8,478 bases of DNA from Planctomycetota bacterium (GCA_021828925.1 JAJZCT010000121.1:1-8478); one strand, 5' to 3'. Shown: positions 1 through 7,426, numbered from the stretch's first letter. Numbers and translations: made by a program. The notes: generated from the letters alone by a model not told the origin.

Positions 1-54
1 TGGCCTCGGAAAGGTTCTTGATAAAAAATTCCCGGTTTGATTGTTGAATACCGC

Positions 55-67
55 GATAGCCGCTATC
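55..67. repeat. short dyad upstream of the rhamnosidase gene
   Basis: GATAGC and GCTATC face each other across a single C, a perfect 6-bp dyad 61 bases before the chosen start codon. A second small dyad (TGTTG, three bases, CAACA) lies at 76-88. Sites of this size and place could bind a sugar-responsive repressor, but they match no operator I recognise, and short dyads are common by chance. No convincing -35/-10 pair was found in 1-127. TATCTT at 64-69 with TTGTTG at 41-46 is the best pair, at 17-base spacing, and it is poor. Confidence 0.2.
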
Positions 68-117
68 TTACCGGTTGTTGGTTCAACAGGACGCGTGCTT
101 CACGCAGTTTTTTTGTT

Positions 118-121
118 GGAG
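118..121 (+). promoter_or_regulatory. ribosome binding site that sets the GH78 start
   Basis: GGAG ends six bases before the ATG at 128, with an all-A spacer. This favours the ATG over the TTG at 41 in the same frame, which has no Shine-Dalgarno ahead of it and would place 29 extra residues before the lipoprotein signal. Confidence 0.7.
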
Positions 122-127
122 AAAAAA

Positions 128-3001
128 ATGAATGGATTTTCCACTCCAGGTCTCTTGAAAATTAGTTCCGCGACTTGTCAACGTGTCGCCTTGGGCGCGG
201 TAGCGCTGACGGCGCTGGCAATCGGGGGGTGTGCGATGCATGGCGGCACTGCGGGGCAGTTGGATGCCACAGCGGCACCAACGCATCTGCAGACGCAGCT
301 ACGTGAGAATCCGTTGGCTATTAATTCCGTCCATCCTCGCCTGGGCTGGGTATTGCCGTGGAAAGGTCGCGGGCAGTTCCAAAGTGCTTATGAAATTCTC
401 GTGGCATCGTCGCCCCATCGTCTATCGCGGAACCGCGGCGATATCTGGAATTCCGGCAAAGTCATGTCAGGGCAATCCATCAACATTCGTTATGCCGGTG
501 AGGCGCTCAAATCGCGCGAACGCTGCTTCTGGAAGGTACGGGTTTGGAATCAGGCCGGTCAAGCCAGTCATTGGAGCCAAACCGCGCAGTGGCAGGAGGG
601 ATTATTAGCGGCCAGTCAATGGCACGGTGCAAAATGGATCGGCTGGAAGCCGGCTCCAAAAATGGGCATCAAACATCCTTTACCCGCGATTTATCTGCGC
701 GATCAATTCAATGTGTCCAAACCCGTGAAACGTGCCGTGGCTTATTTCAGCGGACTGGGTTTGGGACGCATGTATATTAATGGGAAACGCACCAGCGATA
801 CGCAACTTTCCCCGGCTTTAAGCTGGTATCCGAAACGATGTTATTACGTCGCCCGCAATGTCACAAAACTGCTGCGACAGGGAAACAATGCCTTGGGCGT
901 TATTCTCGGTGACGGCCGGATGTATGGTATGGGCGGTGTCGCTCCGTATACGATCCATATTTCCCCACGCATGAAACTCATGCTGCACATCACCTATCAA
1001 GATGGCACTACAGCTATTATTACCAGCAACACGCACTGGAAAATGACCGATAGGGGTCCTATTCGCATGAACAATGAATACAACGGCGAAACGTATAACG
1101 TCGCCATGCGTATGCCGGGCTGGAATCAGATTGGCTTTGCGGCCAAAGGCTGGAAATCCGCAATTCCCGTGCATTCCCCCGGCGGTCGGCTGGTGGCGGA
1201 ATTTCAACAGCCGATCCGTGTCACGCAGATCCTTCATCCCGTTAAAATTGCAGAAATTGCCCCCGGCAAGTGGATGTTTGATTTGGGCCAAAACATGGTT
1301 GGCTGGTGCCAAATTCATATTCCCAACGGCCCGGCCGGATCCAAGGTGGTGTTGCGGCACGGAGAAAGCCTCGTGCGTAATGGCCAACAAACCGTGGATT
1401 TAAATACCGCCGGGAAAGGCCGAATTCATCTGTATGTGGCCAACCTGCGAAGCGCCAAGCAGACCGACACTGTTATTCTAAATGGTAAAGGTGCGATCAC
1501 CTGGCATCCCATATTTACGTATCACGGATTTCGCTTTGTAGAGCTTACCGGCTATCCCGGCACACCGACGTTGGCCACGCTTGAAGGGCAGGAAGTTCAT
1601 GACGCATTACCCGTCATTGGCGGATTCGCCTGTTCAGATAAATTGGTCAATCAAATTGTTCATAACGCCCATTGGGGCATCCAAAACAATTATCGCTCCA
1701 TTCCCACCGACTGCCCGCAACGCGATGAACGCCAGGGCTGGATGGGCGATCGCGGCATGGAGTCACGCAGTGAATCGTTCCTGTTTAATACCCAACGGTT
1801 CCATGACAAATGGCTTTGGGACATGCAGGATGCTCAACGCCCCAGCGGCGATGTCTCCGATGTAAATCCCCCTTACTGGTCCGTCTATACCAAAGATGTT
1901 ACGTGGCCCAGTACGTTTATCTATCTGCCGGGCACCTTATATCTGCAATATGGACAAATTTCTCCCATTCGCGATCACTATGCCGCGATGAGCAAATGGA
2001 TTAATTACCAGTTGGCCAAGGTACACGATGGAATCAGTAAGCAAGATACCTATGGCGACTGGTGTTCTCCGCCGCGCTCGCCACACAATATTCACTCCAG
2101 AGACCCGAACCGCGCCACTCCGGGCCCACTGCTGGCTACGGCAACCCTGTACAAAGACCTGCAACTTATGGCCATGTATGCCAAAGTGCTGCATAAACCC
2201 GCAGGACAAAGGCATTGGTTGGCGGAAGCGCATACACTTTATGTGGGCTTTAATAAGCATTTATGGAATGCCAAGGGCGGCTACTACGGCAATGGCTCGG
2301 ATACCGCCTGCGTGTTACCGCTGGCTGCGGGGATTGTGCCGCAAAGCCGCCGCTCGCGTGTTATGAAGCGTCTGCTATGGCGTATGCATGAACGGCAGAA
2401 TGATCACGTCGGTGTCGGCGTTATCGGCATGCAATGGATATTTAATGTCATGGCCCGCTATGGGCAGGCCAACCTGGCTTGGAAAATGCTTAATCAGACC
2501 ACGTATCCTGGCTGGGGCTATATGGTTAAACATGGTGCCACAACCATCTGGGAACTCTGGAATGGCAATACCGCCAATCCCGCAATGAATTCACAGGATC
2601 ATGTCATGTTCATCGGAGACATGCTCACGTGGCTGTTTCAATATGTCGGCGGCATTCAAAGCGACCCCCGCACCCCCGGCTTCGAGCACATTATGATGAA
2701 GCCTCACTTTTTAAACGGATTGACATACGTCAATACCTGGCATCGTTCCCCTTACGGCAAAATTGTCAGCAACTGGAAAATCAAACCCAACGGCATCTTC
2801 CATTGGCAGGTGCGGGTCCCGGCCAATAGCTTCGCCACCGTGGAAGTTCCCGCCGCCGCCGCCAACACCGTCACGCTTAATGGCCACAAGATCAGCAATA
2901 AGCCTTGGATTAAATTCGTGGCGTATGTCAACGGCCGAGCCGTTTATATGCTGGAATCGGGGAATTACAGATTCCGATCCGTGTTAACGGATAAGCCCTA
3001 A
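128..3001 (+). CDS. alpha-L-rhamnosidase, GH78, predicted lipoprotein
   Basis: The 957-residue product should hydrolyse terminal alpha-L-rhamnose from glycans or glycosides by inversion. The N-terminus has a hydrophobic run ending in a lipobox (AIGGC, Cys35), so it is probably lipid-anchored outside the inner membrane. Domains in order: Ig-like rhamnosidase N-terminal domain (about 58-160, with NPLAINSVHPRLGW), Bac_rhamnosid_N (about 180-345), Bac_rhamnosid beta domain (about 360-465, FDLGQNMVGW), six-hairpin (alpha/alpha)6 catalytic domain (about 495-850), and C-terminal beta domain (about 855-955). The motif DCPQRDERQGWMGD starts at Asp528. By family comparison Glu534 is the likely general acid, with Asp528 and Asp541 nearby. 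Glu809 in GATTIWELWNG is the likely general base, and NSQDHVMFIGD follows it. Length and motifs are complete, with no sign of decay. The start is the ATG behind GGAG. The gene leads a probable operon with the GH99-like gene 18 bases downstream. The family is secure; the exact substrate is not shown. Confidence 0.93.
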   Translation: MNGFSTPGLLKISSATCQRVALGAVALTALAIGGCAMHGGTAGQLDATAAPTHLQTQLRENPLAINSVHPRLGWVLPWKGRGQFQSAYEILVASSPHRLSRNRGDIWNSGKVMSGQSINIRYAGEALKSRERCFWKVRVWNQAGQASHWSQTAQWQEGLLAASQWHGAKWIGWKPAPKMGIKHPLPAIYLRDQFNVSKPVKRAVAYFSGLGLGRMYINGKRTSDTQLSPALSWYPKRCYYVARNVTKLLRQGNNALGVILGDGRMYGMGGVAPYTIHISPRMKLMLHITYQDGTTAIITSNTHWKMTDRGPIRMNNEYNGETYNVAMRMPGWNQIGFAAKGWKSAIPVHSPGGRLVAEFQQPIRVTQILHPVKIAEIAPGKWMFDLGQNMVGWCQIHIPNGPAGSKVVLRHGESLVRNGQQTVDLNTAGKGRIHLYVANLRSAKQTDTVILNGKGAITWHPIFTYHGFRFVELTGYPGTPTLATLEGQEVHDALPVIGGFACSDKLVNQIVHNAHWGIQNNYRSIPTDCPQRDERQGWMGDRGMESRSESFLFNTQRFHDKWLWDMQDAQRPSGDVSDVNPPYWSVYTKDVTWPSTFIYLPGTLYLQYGQISPIRDHYAAMSKWINYQLAKVHDGISKQDTYGDWCSPPRSPHNIHSRDPNRATPGPLLATATLYKDLQLMAMYAKVLHKPAGQRHWLAEAHTLYVGFNKHLWNAKGGYYGNGSDTACVLPLAAGIVPQSRRSRVMKRLLWRMHERQNDHVGVGVIGMQWIFNVMARYGQANLAWKMLNQTTYPGWGYMVKHGATTIWELWNGNTANPAMNSQDHVMFIGDMLTWLFQYVGGIQSDPRTPGFEHIMMKPHFLNGLTYVNTWHRSPYGKIVSNWKIKPNGIFHWQVRVPANSFATVEVPAAAANTVTLNGHKISNKPWIKFVAYVNGRAVYMLESGNYRFRSVLTDKP

Positions 3002-3019
3002 CCGACGGAGTACAGGATA

Positions 3020-4828
3020 ATGGGCCATAAGGCTTTCCGGTACCCTTGGCTGGAAACAATGTTTGTTGCGGCGGAGGTACTTGGTGCGTGTCTTTTATTC
3101 GTTCCGGTGCATCCGGCGGGCGCACAATTGGCACCGGCTCGGCAGGTTGCTGTGCCGATAGCCGGGCCGGACACTTGGGGCGCGGTCGATGCCTTGGGCC
3201 GGGTGTTGCCGGATAATCGTGATGTGGGATCGCCTAAGCCGAACAAAACAGTCGGAATATTTTATTTTACGGCCAACAATGAGCCGGGACATAAAATTCT
3301 CAACAATGCCGCGATTTTGGCGAGGAATCCTAACGCGATTATTGGCCCGCTTCATTCCCTGCACTGGTGGGGCAAGCCACTGTTCGGGTTTTACATCAGT
3401 TCCGATCCGTTTGTATTGCGTGAACATGCCGCCATGCTGGGCGACGCGGGAATCAACACTGTGATTTTCGATAACACCAACGGGCCAACCTATTTCAAGA
3501 GCGTTCAGAAATCGCTTTTTAAAACCTGGCTACGCATGAAATCTCTGGGCAACCCGGTGCCGGATTTTACCTGTTTCGCGGGCCATGGGGCATGGAACAC
3601 GGATTACAAAAAAATTTATGAAAGCGGCCTGGCCAAAAAGCTTTGGTTTTACTGGGATGGTAAGCCACTGATGCTTTATAAGGCTGAAAATAGAGCGATC
3701 CCCGCCAAGCTGCGAAAATTTTTTACGATGCGTTATTGCTGGGCCTGGACCGGGGGGAAAGATAAATGGGGTTGGGATAATGTTTCAGCCAATCCATGGT
3801 TGTATGCCTGGCATATCAATCCACATATCCCCGAGGAAATGCCCGCGTCTGTTGCCGGCTGGGCCAATAACACGACAGGGCGAAGCTATGTCAACGGCCA
3901 TGAACCGCCCCTTGATGAACAGCACCCGGGCCTTGGAGTCTGTTTTTCTCAACAGTGGCGGCACGTGCTGAAAGTCAACCCGCCATTTGTATTTATTACA
4001 GGTTGGAATGAATGGACCGCCGGCTGTTGGCCGGAACCGGGCCGCCAAAATTTCGCGGGCCACTGGGTGAATAAGGGTGCTCCCATTTTTATCGATGAAT
4101 ACAGCCCCGAATACAGCCGCGATGCCGAACCGATGCGGGATGACAAGGGCGGCTTGTATGGAGGGTTTGGCGATAATTATTACTATCAGATGATCTCGTA
4201 CATTCGCCGGTATAAGGGCGTTAATCCGTTGCCATTTGTGCATCCCTCCACGATTGCTGTAGATGGCTCGTTTGCGCAGTGGAAAAACATCGGTCCGCTG
4301 TTTGTTAATAATGTCGGATTGGCCGTGCATCGGGATTCGCCGGGCTGGGGAAGTCGGCGCTATGTTAATAATACGGGCCGCAATGATATTGTCGCCAGTA
4401 AATTTACTTATGATCTCAAGAACCTCTATTTCTGGGTAAAGACCCGGAAACCACTGACCTCTTGGCAGGATAAATCATGGATGCTGCTGTTCCTGAATGT
4501 TCCACATCCGGGCGGTAGGAAATGGATGGGCTATAATTATGTTATTGATCGGCGTGTCGTTACATCGCACACCTCGGTTATAGAAAAAAATGTTAATGGA
4601 AAGTACCGTTGGCATCCGGTTGGTCAGGCGAAAATCCATGTCCAGGGTAATGAAATGCAAATGGCGATTCCGCGTACCGCCCTGGGGATCGCCGGCTTTA
4701 TGCCCAATGAAATTCACTTCAAGTGGGCCGACAACATACGGCAAAATGGCCGCTGGACCGATTTTTACCTGAACGGCGATTGCGCTCCGCCGTTCCGCTT
4801 CTACTACCGCGCAAAGGTCCGGCAGTAA
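3020..4828 (+). CDS. secreted GH99/GH71-like (WbsX-like) barrel protein with C-terminal CBM9-like domain
   Basis: The 602-residue product is probably an exported glycoside hydrolase. A Sec signal peptide fits residues 1-35, with AGA before Gln36. Residues about 75-390 resemble the GH99/GH71-like TIM-barrel proteins common in Bacteroidota and PVC genomes: HWWGKPLFGFY, then SSDPFVLREHAAMLGDAGI, then FDNTNG (Asp151), and GWNEW with Glu331 at a strand end. True GH99 enzymes carry a second Glu three residues after the NEW Glu (NEWHEG). Here the site reads NEWTAG, so the mechanism or substrate may differ. From about residue 410 a CBM9/DOMON-like domain follows, opening with VDGSFAQW (Asp415), with KFTYDLKNLYFWVKT and a later MAIPRTALG segment. 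It is likely a sugar-binding module. GGAG at 3007-3010 lies nine bases before the ATG. The gene sits 18 bases after the GH78 gene and is probably cotranscribed with it. The fold assignment is fairly safe; activity and substrate are unknown. Confidence 0.75.
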   Translation: MGHKAFRYPWLETMFVAAEVLGACLLFVPVHPAGAQLAPARQVAVPIAGPDTWGAVDALGRVLPDNRDVGSPKPNKTVGIFYFTANNEPGHKILNNAAILARNPNAIIGPLHSLHWWGKPLFGFYISSDPFVLREHAAMLGDAGINTVIFDNTNGPTYFKSVQKSLFKTWLRMKSLGNPVPDFTCFAGHGAWNTDYKKIYESGLAKKLWFYWDGKPLMLYKAENRAIPAKLRKFFTMRYCWAWTGGKDKWGWDNVSANPWLYAWHINPHIPEEMPASVAGWANNTTGRSYVNGHEPPLDEQHPGLGVCFSQQWRHVLKVNPPFVFITGWNEWTAGCWPEPGRQNFAGHWVNKGAPIFIDEYSPEYSRDAEPMRDDKGGLYGGFGDNYYYQMISYIRRYKGVNPLPFVHPSTIAVDGSFAQWKNIGPLFVNNVGLAVHRDSPGWGSRRYVNNTGRNDIVASKFTYDLKNLYFWVKTRKPLTSWQDKSWMLLFLNVPHPGGRKWMGYNYVIDRRVVTSHTSVIEKNVNGKYRWHPVGQAKIHVQGNEMQMAIPRTALGIAGFMPNEIHFKWADNIRQNGRWTDFYLNGDCAPPFRFYYRAKVRQ

Positions 4829-4838
4829 GAGAGGTTCC

Positions 4839-5057
4839 TTGACACTTCACATGCGGATACTCTTATCCTTTAGCGTGGTTGCACTGCTGGGGTTCTCCGG
4901 TGCGCATGCGGAGCCTGCCGTAGTGGTGGCCCTGTTGTCACAGGCTCCTAGTACTCCCACATCAAAACCATCCATTAGAAGGGCCACTCGCGGCGCTGTG
5001 CGGTGTATCGTGGCACTAAATTGCAATTCCGCCACGAACTCAACGCTGCCGCATTGA
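4839..5057 (+). CDS. small ORF with signal-peptide-like start; possible gene remnant
   Basis: The frame gives 72 residues from a TTG at 4839 (GAGG ends four bases before it) or 68 from the ATG at 4851 (GAGG 16 bases away). From the ATG, the first 20 residues (MRILLSFSVVALLGFSGAHA) make a convincing Sec signal peptide, with AHA before Glu. The rest, rich in Ser, Thr, Ala and Arg with two Cys, resembles no family I know. It also runs through a DNA hairpin, so it is probably not selected as protein. The frame starts 10 bases after the GH99-like stop and could be the third gene of that operon. Two readings remain: a small exported peptide, or the 5' end of a secreted-protein gene broken after about residue 24. 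I lean toward the second. Confidence 0.35.
   Translation: MTLHMRILLSFSVVALLGFSGAHAEPAVVVALLSQAPSTPTSKPSIRRATRGAVRCIVALNCNSATNSTLPH
5008..5037. repeat. perfect 7-bp inverted repeat with 16-base loop
   Basis: TCGTGGC (5008-5014) pairs exactly with GCCACGA (5031-5037). The 16-base loop holds the palindrome AATTGCAATT. No T tract follows, so it is not a typical intrinsic terminator. Its place in a gene-poor spacer, beside a tRNA-like stretch, would suit a REP-like or other small repeated element, but no second copy occurs in this window. Confidence 0.45.
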
Positions 5058-5087
5058 GCTACGGGGCGTCTGTTTGAAATTGGTGTC

Positions 5088-5114
5088 GGGTTTTGGGGAA
5101 TGTTTTGGGTGGGG
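5088..5114 (+). other. G-tract cluster, near-canonical G-quadruplex motif
   Basis: Four G runs of three or four bases lie at 5088-5090, 5095-5098, 5107-5109 and 5111-5114, with loops of 4, 8 and 1 bases. A further GGGG follows at 5133-5136. The middle loop exceeds the usual seven-base limit by one. The two halves also look like an imperfect direct repeat of TTTTGGGG followed by ATG. The cluster is on the coding strand just ahead of, or across, the start of the next gene, so the transcript would carry it. Confidence 0.35.
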
Positions 5115-5150
5115 ATGAAATTTCGCGCTATTGGGGTTAGATTGTGTGCC

Positions 5151-7274
5151 ATGGCGGAAGATTTGCAACCATCAAAGATTCAACCGGAGGACAATGACCC
5201 GGAACTGAAATTGCAGAATGGTGATTCCCAATCGGTTGCCGGGCCGGTCGGGAGACGGTCGAAATGTACCGGGATCGCAATTTTTCCGGCGTTGGGAATG
5301 CTGGTTTTATGTCTGGTGGTTTACTATCCATTACAGGCCGCCGGGTTCATCTGGGATGATGGTTACTGGATTTTAAATAATCCGACCATGCATCATTGGC
5401 GGGATCTGGCGGTGATCTGGTTTAATCCGATGACCTTTCTGCAATATTACCCTTTATCGGTAACGGCCTATTTTTTGCAATATCAGATCTGGGGCGCTAA
5501 TGCTTTCGGGTATCACGTCGTGAGTCTGCTCTTGCAGGTCCTTTGTGCGCTGATATTATGGCGAATTCTGTTGCGGTTGCGTATGCGAGCGGCTTGGTTG
5601 GCGGCGGCGATTTTTGCGATCAATCCGGTGGTTGTCGTATCTGTCGCGTGGGTGGTGGAGCAGAAGAATCTTATTTCCGGAATAGCTGTGCTCGCCGCGG
5701 CGTGGGCCTGGATACGCTTTGCCGGTCTGGACCGTCCCGATGATGTATTAGAATCTGCCCAACCGGTCTATCACTGGAAATTCTATGCTCTGACAGTAAT
5801 ATTTTATTTTCTGGCGGTGTGTGCAAAAACGTTTGTCTGCGCGCTGCCGGCGGCAATACTGGTATTGACCTGGTGGAAACTCGGTCGCGTTACGCTTAAG
5901 CATTTTCTGGCCAGCGTGCCACTATTTATCATGACCGCGGGCGCGGGATGGATGGCGGCTTGGCGGGAGCGCTACGGGGCCGGGGCAAATGGCAAGGCGT
6001 ATCATTTTTCAGTCTTCCAACATCTGGTCATTGCGGGCAAGGATATTTGGTTTTACGTCGGAAAACTGTTCTGGCCACACCCACTTTTAATGGTCTATCC
6101 GCGTTGGCATGTGCATGGCTTTACCACCGTGGATATTTTGTATCCTGTCTCTGCCGCGCTGGTGGCGGCGGCCTGTTTTGCTGTACAAAAGCGATGGGGG
6201 CGCGGATTGTTCGCGGCCGTTGCCATTTACGCCATCATGATTTCGCCGTCCCTGGGATTTGTTACTTTTGCCGGCATGAGTATCACCTTTGTGGCCGATC
6301 ATTATTTTTATCTGGGTTGTATCAGTTTAATTGTGCTGGCGACACAGGTGGGGGTGCTGGCTTTAGAGCGTCTGCAATCGGTTGGAACAACTGGGGATCC
6401 GGGCATCACGCAGTCGGCAGCATCACAGGCTGCAGTCATCGGTTATAAGAACACACTGGCCGTTGGAGTCTCCGCGGTCGTGCTGCTGGTGCTGGGCGCG
6501 GTGAGCTATTCCCAATGTCTGAATTATATTCCACCCGTTGAAATATGGGTGCATGAACTGAAATATGATAAACAGTGCTTTAAGGCGTATGAAACGCTAG
6601 CCCTGCATGACAAAGCCCACGGACACTTCAAACAGGAAGTGGCCAATTGTCAGACCGCCCTGAAATTGACAGGCGGCAAAGATCCACTGGCCAATTATCT
6701 GTTGGGGTCGCTGTATTTGGAGAAAATGCATGACGTTAAATCGGCCATGCCCTATCTGCGGGCGTCCCTCATGGTGGATTCTTATCAGGCCAAGGCAATT
6801 GTCAAATTGGCTTATTGCTATGAGCAGCAGGGAAACTGGACTATGGCAGGTAAAGACTTGCAACGGGGGATCGCGTTGATGCCCGGTTCGAGCAGACTGT
6901 ATCTGGCGTATGGCGTGACGCAAAGCCATTTGGGTAATACCTCCCTTGCCGACAAGGCGTACCGTGACGCCATTGCCTGGAATCCGCACAACGTCGATGC
7001 GCGATATAATTTGGCGGTTCTACTGGACAAATCCGGACATTGGCGGCAGGCCATCACGCTCTACCGGCAGGCGTTGGAGCTTAATCCGCAACTGGCCCAG
7101 GCGCATTATTTTTATGGCGTTGATCTGTTGAATCATGGCCATCCCAATCAGGCCGCTAAGCAGTTTCGCACAGTTATTGCCTTAAGCCCCAATCATAAAT
7201 CGGCGTATAAACTCCTGGCACGGGCCTTGAAAGCCGCCGATCGTCCGCACTACCATGTGCCTGGGGCCCGTTGA
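5151..7274 (+). CDS. GT-C-like polytopic membrane protein with C-terminal TPR repeats (TMTC-like)
   Basis: The product is 707 residues from the ATG at 5151. In-frame ATGs at 5100 and 5115 would add 17 or 12 residues, but both abut G-rich DNA with no spaced ribosome site, so the start is uncertain. A polar tail of about 40 residues leads into the first membrane segment (about 41-61). FIWDDGYWILNNP follows, with Asp69-Asp70 in the first extracytoplasmic loop, the place of the catalytic acids in GT-C transferases that use polyprenyl-linked sugars. About ten membrane segments extend to about residue 460, with VADHYFYLG at 381-389, the counterpart of the ADRYTYL-type motif of this family. Residues about 475-700 form six TPR repeats plus a partial one, including a clear AIAWNPHNVDARYNLAVLL unit. 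Such proteins are related to animal TMTC O-mannosyltransferases. The likely role is transfer of a sugar to exported proteins or glycans, with the TPR part as the docking arm; this is inference. It is probably a separate transcription unit from the hydrolases. Confidence 0.75.
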   Translation: MAEDLQPSKIQPEDNDPELKLQNGDSQSVAGPVGRRSKCTGIAIFPALGMLVLCLVVYYPLQAAGFIWDDGYWILNNPTMHHWRDLAVIWFNPMTFLQYYPLSVTAYFLQYQIWGANAFGYHVVSLLLQVLCALILWRILLRLRMRAAWLAAAIFAINPVVVVSVAWVVEQKNLISGIAVLAAAWAWIRFAGLDRPDDVLESAQPVYHWKFYALTVIFYFLAVCAKTFVCALPAAILVLTWWKLGRVTLKHFLASVPLFIMTAGAGWMAAWRERYGAGANGKAYHFSVFQHLVIAGKDIWFYVGKLFWPHPLLMVYPRWHVHGFTTVDILYPVSAALVAAACFAVQKRWGRGLFAAVAIYAIMISPSLGFVTFAGMSITFVADHYFYLGCISLIVLATQVGVLALERLQSVGTTGDPGITQSAASQAAVIGYKNTLAVGVSAVVLLVLGAVSYSQCLNYIPPVEIWVHELKYDKQCFKAYETLALHDKAHGHFKQEVANCQTALKLTGGKDPLANYLLGSLYLEKMHDVKSAMPYLRASLMVDSYQAKAIVKLAYCYEQQGNWTMAGKDLQRGIALMPGSSRLYLAYGVTQSHLGNTSLADKAYRDAIAWNPHNVDARYNLAVLLDKSGHWRQAITLYRQALELNPQLAQAHYFYGVDLLNHGHPNQAAKQFRTVIALSPNHKSAYKLLARALKAADRPHYHVPGAR

Positions 7275-7337
7275 AATGGCTGTTTGAGCGGAATGCACGG
7301 TCATCTCGCCCATTGGATTGCTCAGATAGGCTCCCGG

Positions 7338-7366
7338 GTGATGAATGGATTTTCTAAATTCATCAC
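7338..7366. repeat. perfect 9-bp inverted repeat between the TPR gene and cysS
   Basis: GTGATGAAT (7338-7346) pairs exactly with ATTCATCAC (7358-7366) across 11 bases. The stem is AT-rich and no T tract follows, so it is a weak candidate for an intrinsic terminator of the upstream gene. The two nine-base half-sites could equally be a protein-binding operator just ahead of cysS. A TAGAAT hexamer at 7374-7379 might be a -10 element, which would put the dyad over the promoter, but no good -35 accompanies it. The rest of 7275-7426 shows nothing further. Confidence 0.45.
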
Positions 7367-7426
7367 AACCGCATAGAATGCCTTGTAGGATTACGCTTTT
7401 ATCGGCGAAAGGAACGTTTCAACTCT

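Larger units (their letters stand above)
4829..5150. other. 322-base spacer between the hydrolase pair and the GT-C/TPR gene
   Basis: This stretch has no well-supported gene. It contains a short signal-peptide-like frame (4839-5057), a 7-bp hairpin (5008-5037), a minus-strand match to a tRNA D-arm (5046-5061) without the rest of a tRNA, and a G-tract cluster (5088-5114). No clear Rho-independent terminator follows the hydrolase operon and no strong promoter precedes the next gene. The abrupt change of character near 4950 suggests a junction or degraded insertion, which is inference. Confidence 0.5.

Noticed and set aside
1..40. Possible 3' tail of an upstream gene (frames ending at TGA 19-21 or TGA 38-40)
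   Set aside because: Only 6 or 12 codons are visible, with no recognisable sequence, so coding cannot be told from chance.
41..127. Upstream extension of the GH78 frame from a TTG codon
   Set aside because: No ribosome site precedes it, it would bury the lipoprotein signal behind 29 residues, and the ATG at 128 has a well-spaced GGAG.
818..1390. 190-residue minus-strand open frame inside the GH78 gene
   Set aside because: It is the antisense shadow of a clearly conserved catalytic protein, and its translation has no family features.
3785..4330. 181-residue minus-strand open frame inside the GH99-like gene
   Set aside because: It overlaps conserved codons including GWNEW, and its translation lacks domain or signal features.
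5046..5061. tRNA gene on the minus strand (TAGCTCAATGCGGCAG resembles a D-arm)
   Set aside because: The D-stem does not close properly, there is no matching acceptor strand, and no anticodon arm and T-arm occur at the right spacing.
4847..5152. 101-residue minus-strand open frame across the spacer
   Set aside because: It has no convincing ribosome site and no recognisable domain, and it is antisense to the signal-peptide frame. It would be worth revisiting only if the spacer proves repeated elsewhere.
7275..7426. T-box riboswitch leader for cysS
   Set aside because: The 152-base gap has no T-box consensus, specifier stem or antiterminator/terminator pair, only the 9-bp dyad.
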